Shown here piece after piece: positions 36,616-45,830 of a stretch of 64,000 nucleotides of DNA; position 1 is the first letter of the stretch; each line of letters begins with the position of its first letter. The translations under genes were made by a program, and so were the position numbers. Origin of the DNA: Nitrosopumilus sp. K4 (GTDB taxonomy: Archaea; Thermoproteota; Nitrososphaeria; Nitrososphaerales; Nitrosopumilaceae); the NCBI RefSeq assembly GCF_018128925.1, contig NZ_CP067007.1:1392330-1456329 (forward strand), in the 5' to 3' direction. Under the pieces are notes generated by a model. The model worked only from the letters and a program-made list of their open reading frames with translations. It was not told the origin of the DNA and did not search any database.

Positions 36616-37377
36616 TTAAAAATCCAATCTAGTAAGTAATTTTGTTGCAATAATAAAAAGAGATGAGGCAATCAATACTAAGACCAGCATCTCAAAAATT
36701 ACAAATTCTGTCATGCTTCCAAAAATTCCTGCACGTATCACATCAACAAGATATGTTAAGGGATTAAGATAGAATGCAGTTCTCAAAGGTTCAGGTGCAC
36801 CTTCCGCGGGATAAAATGCGGTACTTACAAAAGCAAAGAATAGGAAAACGGTGTTAATTATTACATTAAATCCTTCACTAGATCTTAATCTAGTTGAAAT
36901 TATAGATGCAATAGAGCCAAATAATACAGAGCCTGTAATTGCAGCAAAAACAATCATTGGAATAGTTATCAATGAAAATTCAATCGACTCAAAAAATACA
37001 GGATAACCAACTAATGCAATTAATGAAGCACTTACTAAACCCACAATCCCTATCGTAACAATATTACTTAGAATGTAATTTGTACGAGTAAAAGGACCAG
37101 ACATAATTTGTTCAAACATCCCATGTCTTCTATCATTCCAGATAATGATTCCTGAAACCAGAGTGCTATTCATTATGTTAAATCCTATCATTCCTGATGC
37201 AAGAAATGCTGGATAATCAAGTTCTTTTCTTCCAAAAGGCACTTCTTGAATAAGAGATGTATATGCAAATCCAGCAACAAAAATATAGATTAGAGGAAAA
37301 ATTACTTGCCAAATTAAAAATCCAGGGTTTATTGAAATTGTTAAATTTCGATTAACTAATCTAAAAATTGGATGCAT
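36616..37377 (-). CDS. ABC-2 type transporter permease
   Basis: A 253-residue membrane protein with six predicted helices. The N-terminal ISINPGFLIWQVIFPLIYIFVAGFAYTSL, the central FEQIMSGPFTRTNYILSNI and the C-terminal NPLTYLVDVIRAGIFG are typical of DrrB/ABC-2 export permeases. Its ATG overlaps the stop of the ATPase gene, so the two form a coupled operon. The substrate (drug, lipid or polysaccharide) cannot be told; a DrrAB-like pair is the safest description. Confidence 0.9.
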   Translation of the reverse strand: MHPIFRLVNRNLTISINPGFLIWQVIFPLIYIFVAGFAYTSLIQEVPFGRKELDYPAFLASGMIGFNIMNSTLVSGIIIWNDRRHGMFEQIMSGPFTRTNYILSNIVTIGIVGLVSASLIALVGYPVFFESIEFSLITIPMIVFAAITGSVLFGSIASIISTRLRSSEGFNVIINTVFLFFAFVSTAFYPAEGAPEPLRTAFYLNPLTYLVDVIRAGIFGSMTEFVIFEMLVLVLIASSLFIIATKLLTRLDF

Positions 37378-38300
37378 TATCCTTTCACCATTTTTAGAAA
37401 GATCTCTTCTAAATTTGTAGGGATCGCAGAGAGATCTTCAATTTCAATTTCATTTTCATTGAGAATTTTTAAAATTTGCTGTAAAACTAGTTCAGATTTT
37501 TCTGAATGAATTGTTATATTTGTTCCAGCATTAAAATCAATTTTGTAATCAGATATATCGGATAATAAGGATTTAACAAGTGGATTTTTTTCTAACAAAT
37601 GAATTTTAATTGTTTTTTCTTTCCCAAATCTATTTTTTAAGGCATCTGGAGAATCTACAGTTAAAATTTTTCCTTCATTAATTATTGCAATTTCGTCACA
37701 AAGATATTCAGCTTCAGTAAGAATATGAGTTGTATAAAAAATTGTCAAACCTGTTTTAACTTTAGTTTTTAAAAAATCTAATAACTTTCTTCTTGCACTA
37801 GGATCTAAACCTACAGTAGGTTCATCTAAAAACAATAACTCCATATCATGCATGAATTCCCTTGCAACTTGAACACGTCTTCTTTGTCCAATAGAAAGAT
37901 CTTCATTTCTTTTTTTTCTTATATCAATTAAATCAAAGTCTTTTAGAAGAGATTTCACTCTTTGTTTACGCTCTTTTTTCGGTACATTCCACATCATACC
38001 GTATTTGTCAAGAGATTTCTCTACTGACAGAGTAGGTTCGTAGCTAGGTTGTTGCAACACAACGCCAATTTTATTCCTAATTTCAAGAGGGTTTTTTGTG
38101 GCATCTATTCCAAGAATTGTTAGTGAACCGCTTGAGGGGGGAATTAGAGTAGTTAGTAATTTGATAGTCGTTGATTTTCCAGCACCGTTAGGGCCTAAAA
38201 ATCCAAAAACTTGACCAGATTTTACGGATAATACAATGTCATCTACTGCTTTGATAGAGCCATATGATTTTGATAAATGACTTACTTCAATACAAGACAC
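37377..38300 (-). CDS. ABC transporter ATP-binding protein (DrrA-like)
   Basis: A 307-residue ABC ATPase with Walker A GPNGAGKST (about residues 34-42), Q-loop VLQQPSYEP, signature LSIGQRRRVQ, Walker B LLFLDEPTVGLD and the H-loop TTHILTEAE. A C-terminal extension of about 80 residues is typical of DrrA-type exporters. The start is GTG, with CTAAATTAGT (38321-38330) centred 25 bases upstream, giving a leaderless mRNA for the ATPase-permease operon. The remaining 140 bases to the divergent RPA-like gene hold only the two promoters. Confidence 0.93.
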   Translation of the reverse strand: MSCIEVSHLSKSYGSIKAVDDIVLSVKSGQVFGFLGPNGAGKSTTIKLLTTLIPPSSGSLTILGIDATKNPLEIRNKIGVVLQQPSYEPTLSVEKSLDKYGMMWNVPKKERKQRVKSLLKDFDLIDIRKKRNEDLSIGQRRRVQVAREFMHDMELLFLDEPTVGLDPSARRKLLDFLKTKVKTGLTIFYTTHILTEAEYLCDEIAIINEGKILTVDSPDALKNRFGKEKTIKIHLLEKNPLVKSLLSDISDYKIDFNAGTNITIHSEKSELVLQQILKILNENEIEIEDLSAIPTNLEEIFLKMVKG

Positions 38301-38410
38301 AAAGGAAATCCGATCTACTTACTAATTTAGTTAATGAGTAAATGACTAGTTTTTGCATTAGTTTAAAGTCAAAATGCGATCAAAAATTTTGAAAAATTCA
38401 TAATGAAATT

Positions 38411-38420
38411 TTTATTAATA
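38411..38420 (+). promoter_or_regulatory. TATA box supporting a TTG leaderless start
   Basis: TTTATTAATA is centred 27 bases before the TTG at 38443. As no ATG is available at that distance, it supports use of TTG as a leaderless start codon for the RPA-like gene. Confidence 0.6.
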
Positions 38421-38442
38421 CATCTTCTTTACACAAGATGAA

Positions 38443-39840
38443 TTGTCTGAATTTGATAATCTTATTGAAAAATTACTTGAATTAAAACCAGAATTGACTA
38501 GAGAAGAAATTGATGAGCAAATAAAGCAAAAAAAAGAAAAAATCGGAGCAGGATATCTAACAGATCAAGGAGCATTGTTTCTTATTGCATCAGATTTAGG
38601 AGTATCATTATCTGAACCACTAAAAGTGGAGATGGGACTAAAGGATCTTTATGCAGGTGCAAAAGAGATTTCGCTTGAAACTAGAGTCCTGAATGTTTCT
38701 CCTGCAAAACAATATTCAAGAAAAGATGGTTCTCCATTCTATCTAAGAACAATGACAGTTTATGATACAAATTCAACAGCAAGTGTTAAACTATGGGACG
38801 ATAAAGCTAATCTTCCTGGAATTGAAAATCTGAAACCTGGTGATCTGATAAAAATTATCAAAGCATATGTAAAATCAGATCTTAATGGCGCACCAACAAT
38901 TAACATTGGTTCCGGTTCAAATATAGAATCAATTGACAACAACAGTGAAATCCCAAGTATTGAAAATATTACAAAAGATGTAAGTGAGCTAAAAGAAGGA
39001 GAAAAAGATTTGGTCACGTCTGGAACATTAGATGGATTAATTTCTAGTATGGAATTTACAAATTCAAGAGGCAATCCTGGAAAAGCTCTCAGAATGAGGC
39101 TAAAAGGCAAGGATGGAAGTTCTATGAGAGTGGTGTTATGGGGAAAAGATGAGTCTGATATTCCGAATATGATATCACAAGGAGCTAAAGTCAGGCTGTT
39201 AGGAGTCAAGATAAGATCTGGAAATCAGGGATTAGAGATTCATGGTAGTGATTCAACACTAATTGAAATTGAAGGTGGAAAAGAAGCTGAGCCTGTTATA
39301 GCTAGAGTCTTATCAATCTCACAATCAGAAAATGGAAAAAATATGATATTGGCTGTTGATAAAAATAAAAACACCTACAACATTAGTGATTATTCAAATT
39401 CTACAACCATATGTAGTGAAGGAGATGTAATAGAATGTATGCCATCAAAAGTTTATGGAAATTCAATCACATTAGATGAAAATTCATTTGTTAGAAAACT
39501 AGAAAATGATGAATCTATTCCATCATTATCACAGTTAAGAACAAAGATTAGCGATGTTAAAGTTGATGGAAACTATTGTGTTGAAGCAATAATTTTGAAA
39601 GTTCCAGAAAGAAGAGAAGTACAAACAAAATCAGGAGAATCAATTTCACTTTCTGAAATGTTTGTAGAAGACGACACAGGGCAAATATGGATAAAGGGTT
39701 GGAGAAATCAAGCTAGATTAATTGACAAATGTGAATTAGGTGAAATAATTTCTGTCACAGGACTAAATGCAAAAGCAGGATTGGAAGGTAGGATAGAATT
39801 ATTTTTGACCCCGTTTTCTAAAATAACCAAGAAAAACTAA
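38443..39840 (+). CDS. Replication protein A-like single-stranded DNA-binding protein
   Basis: A 465-residue protein with several OB folds. Segments include KEISLETRVLNVSPAKQYSRKDGSPFYLRTMTVYD with VKLWDDKANLPGIENLKPGDLIKI (first OB), a second copy near residue 190 (TSGTLDGLISSMEFTNSRGNPGKALRMRLKG...VVLWGKDE), and a third near the C-terminus (MFVEDDTGQIWIKGWRNQA). This tandem OB layout matches archaeal RPA/RFA proteins, which protect single-stranded DNA. No C-terminal zinc finger is seen. It converges on the helicase gene with a 4-base overlap. Confidence 0.85.
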   Translation: MSEFDNLIEKLLELKPELTREEIDEQIKQKKEKIGAGYLTDQGALFLIASDLGVSLSEPLKVEMGLKDLYAGAKEISLETRVLNVSPAKQYSRKDGSPFYLRTMTVYDTNSTASVKLWDDKANLPGIENLKPGDLIKIIKAYVKSDLNGAPTINIGSGSNIESIDNNSEIPSIENITKDVSELKEGEKDLVTSGTLDGLISSMEFTNSRGNPGKALRMRLKGKDGSSMRVVLWGKDESDIPNMISQGAKVRLLGVKIRSGNQGLEIHGSDSTLIEIEGGKEAEPVIARVLSISQSENGKNMILAVDKNKNTYNISDYSNSTTICSEGDVIECMPSKVYGNSITLDENSFVRKLENDESIPSLSQLRTKISDVKVDGNYCVEAIILKVPERREVQTKSGESISLSEMFVEDDTGQIWIKGWRNQARLIDKCELGEIISVTGLNAKAGLEGRIELFLTPFSKITKKN

Positions 39841-42587
39841 GAATCCCAAAATCCCCTTGTTACTACATATTGCCTTTCAGCTTCATAAATTTGCTTTAAG
39901 AGATGTTCTTCATCAACCATATTTCGTAAAATCCTTGCTGCCGTATCTGCACCAACACCATATCCTGAAATTACAGTAATGGCTGTCTTTCCAAAATTTT
40001 CTATCAATGATGAAACTTTCCATGCTCTATCAAACTTGTGTTTTTCTTCAGAAGTTAATTTTTTACCATCATGTTTTTTTCGAATAATCTTTGGAAGATC
40101 ATAATCAGAGTAGAATGTTGCAGTAATTTGTCGTCCCTTACAGTAGGGACAAATCAAGATATTCTTAACTTCATTTGTTTCAATTACTCTTTCCCATTTT
40201 CCACATCTTGCACAAATTAGGCGATGTTTTGTTTTTGCAAGTCGTGTTTTTACAAGATCAAGTATGCCTTTGTCAAGATTTGCAGGGGAAGAGTAATATT
40301 TTGTAGTATGATCCAAAATTGGTTCTGCAAGTTTCGAAAATTTATCTACTTCAATCCATTTGACTGAAATTTCATCCTCTCTTATTTTTTTGAGGATTTT
40401 TTCTGTACTTGAAAGATCATACTTATCATGGAATAATTCACGTAATGCTTCTTTAACAAGAGATGTTTTTGAATATCTTTCATACAAAAATCGTGCTGAT
40501 TTTTTCTCATATATTGCGCCTCTGCCAACAACACCAAATTTTTTTGCAACACACCATGTCCGCCAATTAACATTATGGGTTCCAGAAAGAGATGCAGTAA
40601 CAATTGAATAAAGATCATAATCATCTTTTAGAACTTCTAAAAAGAGTTTTTCAGATATTCTAGATCGTGATGATAAAACTATTCTATACCCATCACTTCT
40701 TGAATCCACAATAGAACCTAACAAAGATGACAGCATTGAAGATAGTAATGTAGATAATGTTGAATTAATTTTTGTTCCAAAGCATGAATGAATTACAATA
40801 GAACCTTGAGTTTTACTTGATTCAATTACAATAGAATTTTCATTAGATATTTCAAAATTAAGATTTTCAATAGTTTTATTGATCAAATTCAAATAACCTT
40901 TTCTGACTTTAGTACGAAATAGGCCAACTTTTTTTGCAGTGTTGTAATCAATAGGTATGTTCTCTCCTTCCCAATAGGGAACTGTTATTCCTCCACCCCT
41001 AAATGGTTCTACATTTACTGATAGAGATTTTTCATCAATGTTTAGAATTCTCCATTGAGTGCCCTTTAGGACAAAAATATTTCCTGAATCACCAAAATCT
41101 CCTACAAATCTTTGATCCAAAGTACCGATAATTTTTTTTCCAACACTGTCAAATACCTTGAATTTTAGAATATCGGGGATTGTGGAGAGATTTTCAAAAT
41201 AATATTTGAATGAACGTCCTTTTTTCCAAAATGTCATTTTAGTTCTGTCAAAAAAAATTAAATAATTTGAATCAAGTAGATCCAAGACTCCAATAAGATC
41301 TTCAAGTTTCAAATTTCTGAAAGGATATGCGTTTCTGATAGTTGTTAATGCAAAATCTACAGGAATTTCTCCTATTTGCATGGTTAATCCAACCAGATGA
41401 TGAGCCAAAACATCTAATGAACCATCGTGTATTTTTTGTTCTTCAATTGAACCTTCCTTAATCCTATCAAGTATTGCTCTTGCTTCAAATTCATCATCTG
41501 CATTATTTGTGATGATTAGGCCTCTTGCCGAAGCATCTCTATTATGTCTGCTTCTTCCTATTCTTTGAACTAGTTTTGACACTTGACGTGGTGAACCGTA
41601 ATGAATTACCAAATCAACTGAACCTATATCCAAACCTAATTCTAATGAAGATGTACATACAACTATTCCACGTTTTCCTTCTCTAAGAGTGAGTTCAGTG
41701 TCTTCTCTAACTTCTTTTGATAAAGAACCATGATGAAGCTCAATTTTTTCAGAGGATTTTTCTTTGAGAATTGATGCTAAAAATTCTGCTTCACCTCTAG
41801 TATTTGTAAATAATAGAATAGGAGAGTCAAGATCTTGTTTTTTCACATATTCCAGAATTTTATCTGCAACATCAGAGATAGTTCCATCAACATACTGTAC
41901 CTCAACATCATATTTTCTTACAGAAGTATCTCTAATAATTTGACATTTTCTTTTTGAGCCTACTACAAACTTTCCAGCTTCTTCAAAATTTCCTACTGTA
42001 GCTGATAATCCAATTTTTGTAAGGGGAAATTTGGATATTAGTTGTAATCTTTCAATGCTAAGTGACAATTGTGCACCTCGTTCACTTGCCAATAATTCAT
42101 GGACTTCATCGATTACTATCCACTCTAATTCAGACAATGCATCAAGCATTTTTTGTTGTGTAAGTAGTATAACTAAGGTTTCAGGAGTTGTGATAAGTAC
42201 ATCAGGTGGATTTTCAGTGATTTTTTTTCTTGCAGATTGAGTAGTATCGCCATGCCTAATTTCGATTGATAGTTCATTTTCATGAGCATACTTTGTTATT
42301 CGTCGAAAAACATCTCGGTTTAATGCTCTAAGAGGAGTAATGTAAAGTGCTTTAATTTTTCCAACATTTCTTGAATTTTTAATTAAAGAGAAAATTGGAA
42401 TTACGGAGCACTCAGTTTTTCCTGAACCAGTTGGCGCTATTATCAAACAATCTTTTTTTTGTAAAACAATTGGTGATGCTTTTTTTTGAATTTCAGTTAA
42501 ATTTGTAAACCCAAAATTTTCAAACAAAGAGAAAATTTTTGAATCAGGAATTTGATTCTTCTGTTGAGTTTGATCTTGTTTTTTCAT
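39837..42587 (-). CDS. Lhr-type large DEAD/DEAH helicase
   Basis: A 916-residue superfamily 2 helicase. Motif I APTGSGKTE is near residue 50, DEVH (motif II) near 160, SATVG (motif III), and the C-terminal RecA domain has VCTSSLELGLDIGSVDLVIHYGSP and QRIGRSRHN (motif VI). A long C-terminal Lhr-like region follows, including a four-cysteine zinc module (CARCGKWE...CPYCKGRQ). Archaeal Lhr-type enzymes unwind DNA and RNA:DNA hybrids during repair. The zinc module and length fit the Lhr2-like branch. It clusters with RPA-like and RadB-like genes. Confidence 0.9.
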   Translation of the reverse strand: MKKQDQTQQKNQIPDSKIFSLFENFGFTNLTEIQKKASPIVLQKKDCLIIAPTGSGKTECSVIPIFSLIKNSRNVGKIKALYITPLRALNRDVFRRITKYAHENELSIEIRHGDTTQSARKKITENPPDVLITTPETLVILLTQQKMLDALSELEWIVIDEVHELLASERGAQLSLSIERLQLISKFPLTKIGLSATVGNFEEAGKFVVGSKRKCQIIRDTSVRKYDVEVQYVDGTISDVADKILEYVKKQDLDSPILLFTNTRGEAEFLASILKEKSSEKIELHHGSLSKEVREDTELTLREGKRGIVVCTSSLELGLDIGSVDLVIHYGSPRQVSKLVQRIGRSRHNRDASARGLIITNNADDEFEARAILDRIKEGSIEEQKIHDGSLDVLAHHLVGLTMQIGEIPVDFALTTIRNAYPFRNLKLEDLIGVLDLLDSNYLIFFDRTKMTFWKKGRSFKYYFENLSTIPDILKFKVFDSVGKKIIGTLDQRFVGDFGDSGNIFVLKGTQWRILNIDEKSLSVNVEPFRGGGITVPYWEGENIPIDYNTAKKVGLFRTKVRKGYLNLINKTIENLNFEISNENSIVIESSKTQGSIVIHSCFGTKINSTLSTLLSSMLSSLLGSIVDSRSDGYRIVLSSRSRISEKLFLEVLKDDYDLYSIVTASLSGTHNVNWRTWCVAKKFGVVGRGAIYEKKSARFLYERYSKTSLVKEALRELFHDKYDLSSTEKILKKIREDEISVKWIEVDKFSKLAEPILDHTTKYYSSPANLDKGILDLVKTRLAKTKHRLICARCGKWERVIETNEVKNILICPYCKGRQITATFYSDYDLPKIIRKKHDGKKLTSEEKHKFDRAWKVSSLIENFGKTAITVISGYGVGADTAARILRNMVDEEHLLKQIYEAERQYVVTRGFWDS

Positions 42588-42663
42588 AAACTATTACTCC
42601 AACTAATCCTAATGCAAATAATACAACTGTAATAACTGGAATTGAATCAAATATTCCTGCCAC
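42544..42663 (-). CDS. 39-residue single-pass membrane protein
   Basis: A GTG-started frame encoding AGIFDSIPVITVVLFALGLV followed by a short polar tail (EKTRSNSTEESNS): one transmembrane helix and a C-terminal tail. An ATATTTAA box (42686-42693 on the minus strand) is centred 27 bases before the GTG, the exact leaderless spacing seen for neighbouring genes. It overlaps the helicase start by 44 bases in another frame. Coding is supported by the hydrophobic pattern and promoter position, but the gene is short and no family is known to me. Confidence 0.5.
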   Translation of the reverse strand: MAGIFDSIPVITVVLFALGLVGVIVYEKTRSNSTEESNS

Positions 42664-42685
42664 TACTTGACTTGTTACATCGATG

Positions 42686-43345
42686 TTAAATATCTTCAGT
42701 ATTGCTTGTCAATCCTGATTTTGTGATAATGTAAGAAAAAATATTCTTATTGGATAACCAGTTAATTTGACCTTTGAATTTTGTGGAATTTTTTGATAAT
42801 TTTATTTTGATATGAGTGAAAAGATCAATAGCAGATTTCATATTTTCAATTTCTTTTCCATCTACATTCCTAACCATATTTGATACAACAATGGGTATTT
42901 TTTTTTCAATTGAGATTAAAGAAAGATCATGCAGGAATTTCATGAAAATAGTATTTTTTTGAAAAATCAAATCTTCACTTGGATATTCATATGAAAATAA
43001 ATCAGAGATATTATCAATTACAACAAGAGAGGAATTTTCTGATGAGATGGTTTCCAATGATTTTATTTGTTCTGAAGTATTTGTAATTCGTAGTACAGTA
43101 ATTTTTTCAAGATAATTCAAATTGGAGAATTGTTCTGATTGCATATCAATAATTCTTTCAGGCCTAAATCCACCTGTGGTATCTAAAAAAAGTACAGTTC
43201 CACCGTTTTTAATTGAATTGATACAGATTTGTAATAAAAGTTGGGTCTTTCCAGTTCCATTTGCACCGTAAATATCAGTAATAATACCCTCATGAATTCC
43301 TCCTAAGAGAAATTCATCTAATTTTTCTAATCCAGTTGAGATCAT
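42686..43345 (-). CDS. radB: RadB-like RecA-family ATPase
   Basis: A 219-residue RecA-fold protein without the N-terminal helix-hairpin-helix domain of RadA, as expected for RadB. It begins ISTGLEKLDEFLLGGIHEGIITDIYG, has Walker A GANGTGKTQ (about residues 30-38) and Walker B-type SLVVIDNIS. RadB is a recombination accessory protein. I chose ATG 43345 over the upstream ATG 43390, because an AT box (TTAAATTTTT, 43371-43380) lies 27-30 bases upstream and the family starts here. KaiC/RadA paralogues are the alternative reading. Confidence 0.75.
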   Translation of the reverse strand: MISTGLEKLDEFLLGGIHEGIITDIYGANGTGKTQLLLQICINSIKNGGTVLFLDTTGGFRPERIIDMQSEQFSNLNYLEKITVLRITNTSEQIKSLETISSENSSLVVIDNISDLFSYEYPSEDLIFQKNTIFMKFLHDLSLISIEKKIPIVVSNMVRNVDGKEIENMKSAIDLFTHIKIKLSKNSTKFKGQINWLSNKNIFSYIITKSGLTSNTEDI

Positions 43346-43454
43346 TTGATTAATTATCAGAAATTGATGAAAAAATTTAAGGAATTTCATTATTTACAAA
43401 AGAGGTAAGGCTTTTATTCTGGAGAACAAGGTAAGCAAAACAAGTGAATAATTA

Positions 43455-43697
43455 GTGTCGCAAACAAGTGCAAAAAGACCATTAACAACTCTTCAGAAAA
43501 GTACTAAGAAAAAAGTCACAGTTAGGCTGAAAAATGAAGTAGAGTACAAAGGAAAAATGGACAATGTTGATTCCTACATGAATTTAATCATGACAGATGC
43601 TGAGGAGCTTCATGAGGGAAAAGTAATTGCAAATTATGGTAGAGTAATAGTTAGGGGCAATAACGTATTATTTATCAAACTAGAAAACGAACTCTAG
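43455..43697 (+). CDS. Sm-like (LSm) protein
   Basis: An 80-residue archaeal Sm protein. Sm1 (KVTVRLKNEVEYKGKMDNVDSYMNLIMTDAEE) and Sm2 (VIVRGNNVLFI) are complete, with the RNA-contacting Asp-x-[FYM]-x-Asn and Arg-Gly residues present. Archaeal LSm proteins form heptameric rings that bind U-rich RNA. The start is GTG. metK begins 15 bases after its stop and is probably on the same transcript. Confidence 0.95.
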   Translation: MSQTSAKRPLTTLQKSTKKKVTVRLKNEVEYKGKMDNVDSYMNLIMTDAEELHEGKVIANYGRVIVRGNNVLFIKLENEL

Positions 43698-43712
43698 TAA
43701 TTAGTGGTTCTT

Positions 43713-44879
43713 ATGACTAACAATTTTCTATTTACATCTGAATCAGTAACAGAAGGTCATCCAGACAAGATTTGTGATCAAATTTCTGATGCATTCTTAG
43801 ATGAATTTTTGAAACAAGACCCAGACTCAAGGGTTGCAGTTGAAACATTAGTTACAACTGATTTTGTTGCAGTTGCAGGAGAAGTTACATCAAATGCAAG
43901 TTTTGACAAAAAGGCTCAGGAAGAACTTGTTAGAAAAACTATTCGCGATATTGGTTATGACAATAAAGATTTGATGTTTGATACTGATTCTTGTGAGATT
44001 ATATTGCGTCTTCATGCTCAGAGTCCAGACATTAGTCAAGGAGTTACTGCCACTGAAAATCATGAGCAAGGAGCAGGCGATCAAGGATTAATGTTTGGAT
44101 ATGCATCAAATGAAACTGAAGAGCTTATGCCAATGCCAATTCTCCTATCACAGAAATTAGCCCAAAAGCTTTCCGAAGTAAGAAAGAATAAGACTCTTTC
44201 ATGGGCCAGACCAGATGGAAAAACTCAGGTATCAGTTAGATATGTAGATAATAAACCAACAAAAATTGAAACAGTGGTTGTTTCAACACAACATGCGCCT
44301 GAAATCTCACAAGAAGAGATTTCAAAAGAGATTATTGATAAAGTGATCAAACCAGTCTTGGGAAACTTATGGAGTGATGAAATTACAATTCACATTAATC
44401 CTACCGGTAAATTTGTCATTGGTGGTCCACATGGTGATGCTGGATTAACAGGAAGAAAGATCATTGTAGATACGTATGGTGGATTTGGAAGACATGGTGG
44501 TGGCGCATTTTCTGGAAAAGATCCTTCAAAAGTAGATAGATCAGCATGTTACATGTGTAGATATATTGCAAAAAATTTAGTTGCTGCAGGTTTAGCAGAA
44601 AGATGTGAAGTTCAATTAGCATATGCAATCGGAGTAGCAGAACCAGTATCACTTTATGTAAACACATTTGGAACAAACAAGATTCCTGAAGGGAAAATTG
44701 AGGAATTAGTTAGGAAGAATTTTGATATGAAACCATCGGGAATAATTTCAGAATTAAATCTAAAAAGACCAATATACAAGAAGACCGCAGCATATGGTCA
44801 TTTTGGAAGAAATGAGCCAGAATTTACTTGGGAAAAAACTAGTAAGGCTGAAAAATTAAAGCAAGATGCCGGACTTTAA
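43713..44879 (+). CDS. metK: S-adenosylmethionine synthetase, bacterial-type MetK
   Basis: A protein of about 388 residues. [56 protein letters not shown] and [17 protein letters not shown] are the ATP- and metal-binding motifs of bacterial and eukaryotic MetK. Most archaea use a very divergent MAT family instead, so this one looks acquired. It makes SAM for the many methyltransferase and radical SAM enzymes here, including Tes. ATG 43713 is preferred over GTG 43704. Its end overlaps the convergent SDR gene by 24 bases. Confidence 0.95.
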   Translation: MTNNFLFTSESVTEGHPDKICDQISDAFLDEFLKQDPDSRVAVETLVTTDFVAVAGEVTSNASFDKKAQEELVRKTIRDIGYDNKDLMFDTDSCEIILRLHAQSPDISQGVTATENHEQGAGDQGLMFGYASNETEELMPMPILLSQKLAQKLSEVRKNKTLSWARPDGKTQVSVRYVDNKPTKIETVVVSTQHAPEISQEEISKEIIDKVIKPVLGNLWSDEITIHINPTGKFVIGGPHGDAGLTGRKIIVDTYGGFGRHGGGAFSGKDPSKVDRSACYMCRYIAKNLVAAGLAERCEVQLAYAIGVAEPVSLYVNTFGTNKIPEGKIEELVRKNFDMKPSGIISELNLKRPIYKKTAAYGHFGRNEPEFTWEKTSKAEKLKQDAGL

Positions 44880-45746
44880 AACTTCATGTATAGATTGAAA
44901 TTTCATTTTAGAGAGTTTTTCTAGTTTGTTATAATTTCCTTTAAAGTTTCCAACTAGAAGATTTAGATCATCAACTCCAAATTTACTTTTGGGATTCGAT
45001 ATTGCATTATAGTATGCAGATTCAAGACTGATTTTTTTTATTTTTGTTCCAGAATTATGTGAAAAATCAGTCACATATTTTTCATATGTAATTGAATTAG
45101 GTCCAACTAGATCTAAGATTTGATTTTTGAATTGTTTTTCTAAAACAGATTTTAAAATAATTTTTGAAACATCGTTTATGAATATAGGTTGAATTGAATA
45201 TTTTCCTGAACCTGGAATTTCAATTGTTCCTTTTTTGATTTGTGATTTTAGATATTTTGTAAAAAGGTCGTTTTTTCCAACAATGTAAGAGGGTCTAAAA
45301 ATGGTATAATCTAATTCAGAGTGAATAATTTCTTGCTCAGCTTTGTATTTTGATATAAAATATCCTAATGTAGTGTTTTTTGATACTCCTAACCCGCTGT
45401 TAAAGACAATTTTTTTTATTCTTGCCTTTTTACAAATATTAATGATTTTTTTTGTAAATTCATGGTTGATTAAAGAGTAATCATTTTCAACTGTTTGTTT
45501 TCCAATTCCAACAAGATGAATTAATGCAGAAGCATTTTTAATTTTTGGTAAAATTATTTTTTCATCATAATTTTTTGTAATTATTTTTGTTTCATTTTTT
45601 AATTTTTTAAAATTGTTTCTAGATATTGACACAACATCAATATTATTTTTAGCTAAGAATTTTCGCAAATTTTTACCTACAAATCCACTTGCACCTGTTA
45701 CAACAATTTTGAGATTTCTAGTCAAATTGCTTTTTATAACTTTCAT
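44856..45746 (-). CDS. NAD(P)-dependent atypical SDR (NDUFA9/epimerase-like)
   Basis: A 296-residue atypical short-chain dehydrogenase: [19 protein letters not shown] supplies the NAD(P)-binding loop, [12 protein letters not shown] is the usual alpha/beta core, and [13 protein letters not shown] and [11 protein letters not shown] follow the NDUFA9/UDP-sugar epimerase pattern. There is no classic YxxxK at the expected place ([11 protein letters not shown] may substitute). Possible roles are a Complex I-type accessory subunit or quinone/sugar metabolism; sequence alone does not decide. Confidence 0.75.
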   Translation of the reverse strand: MKVIKSNLTRNLKIVVTGASGFVGKNLRKFLAKNNIDVVSISRNNFKKLKNETKIITKNYDEKIILPKIKNASALIHLVGIGKQTVENDYSLINHEFTKKIINICKKARIKKIVFNSGLGVSKNTTLGYFISKYKAEQEIIHSELDYTIFRPSYIVGKNDLFTKYLKSQIKKGTIEIPGSGKYSIQPIFINDVSKIILKSVLEKQFKNQILDLVGPNSITYEKYVTDFSHNSGTKIKKISLESAYYNAISNPKSKFGVDDLNLLVGNFKGNYNKLEKLSKMKFQSIHEVLKSGILL

Positions 45747-45830
45747 TCAAATATAATCTAATTTGATTATTTGAAACAAGTTAAAACTAATCAAACAAGA
45801 ATTAATACATCAAAATAATCATGATTAAGT

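Noticed and set aside
42661-43390. RadB-like start at ATG 43390
   Set aside because: The extra 15 residues are Phe-rich and unlike the family, and the AT box at 43371-43380 would lie inside the gene; ATG 43345 fits better.
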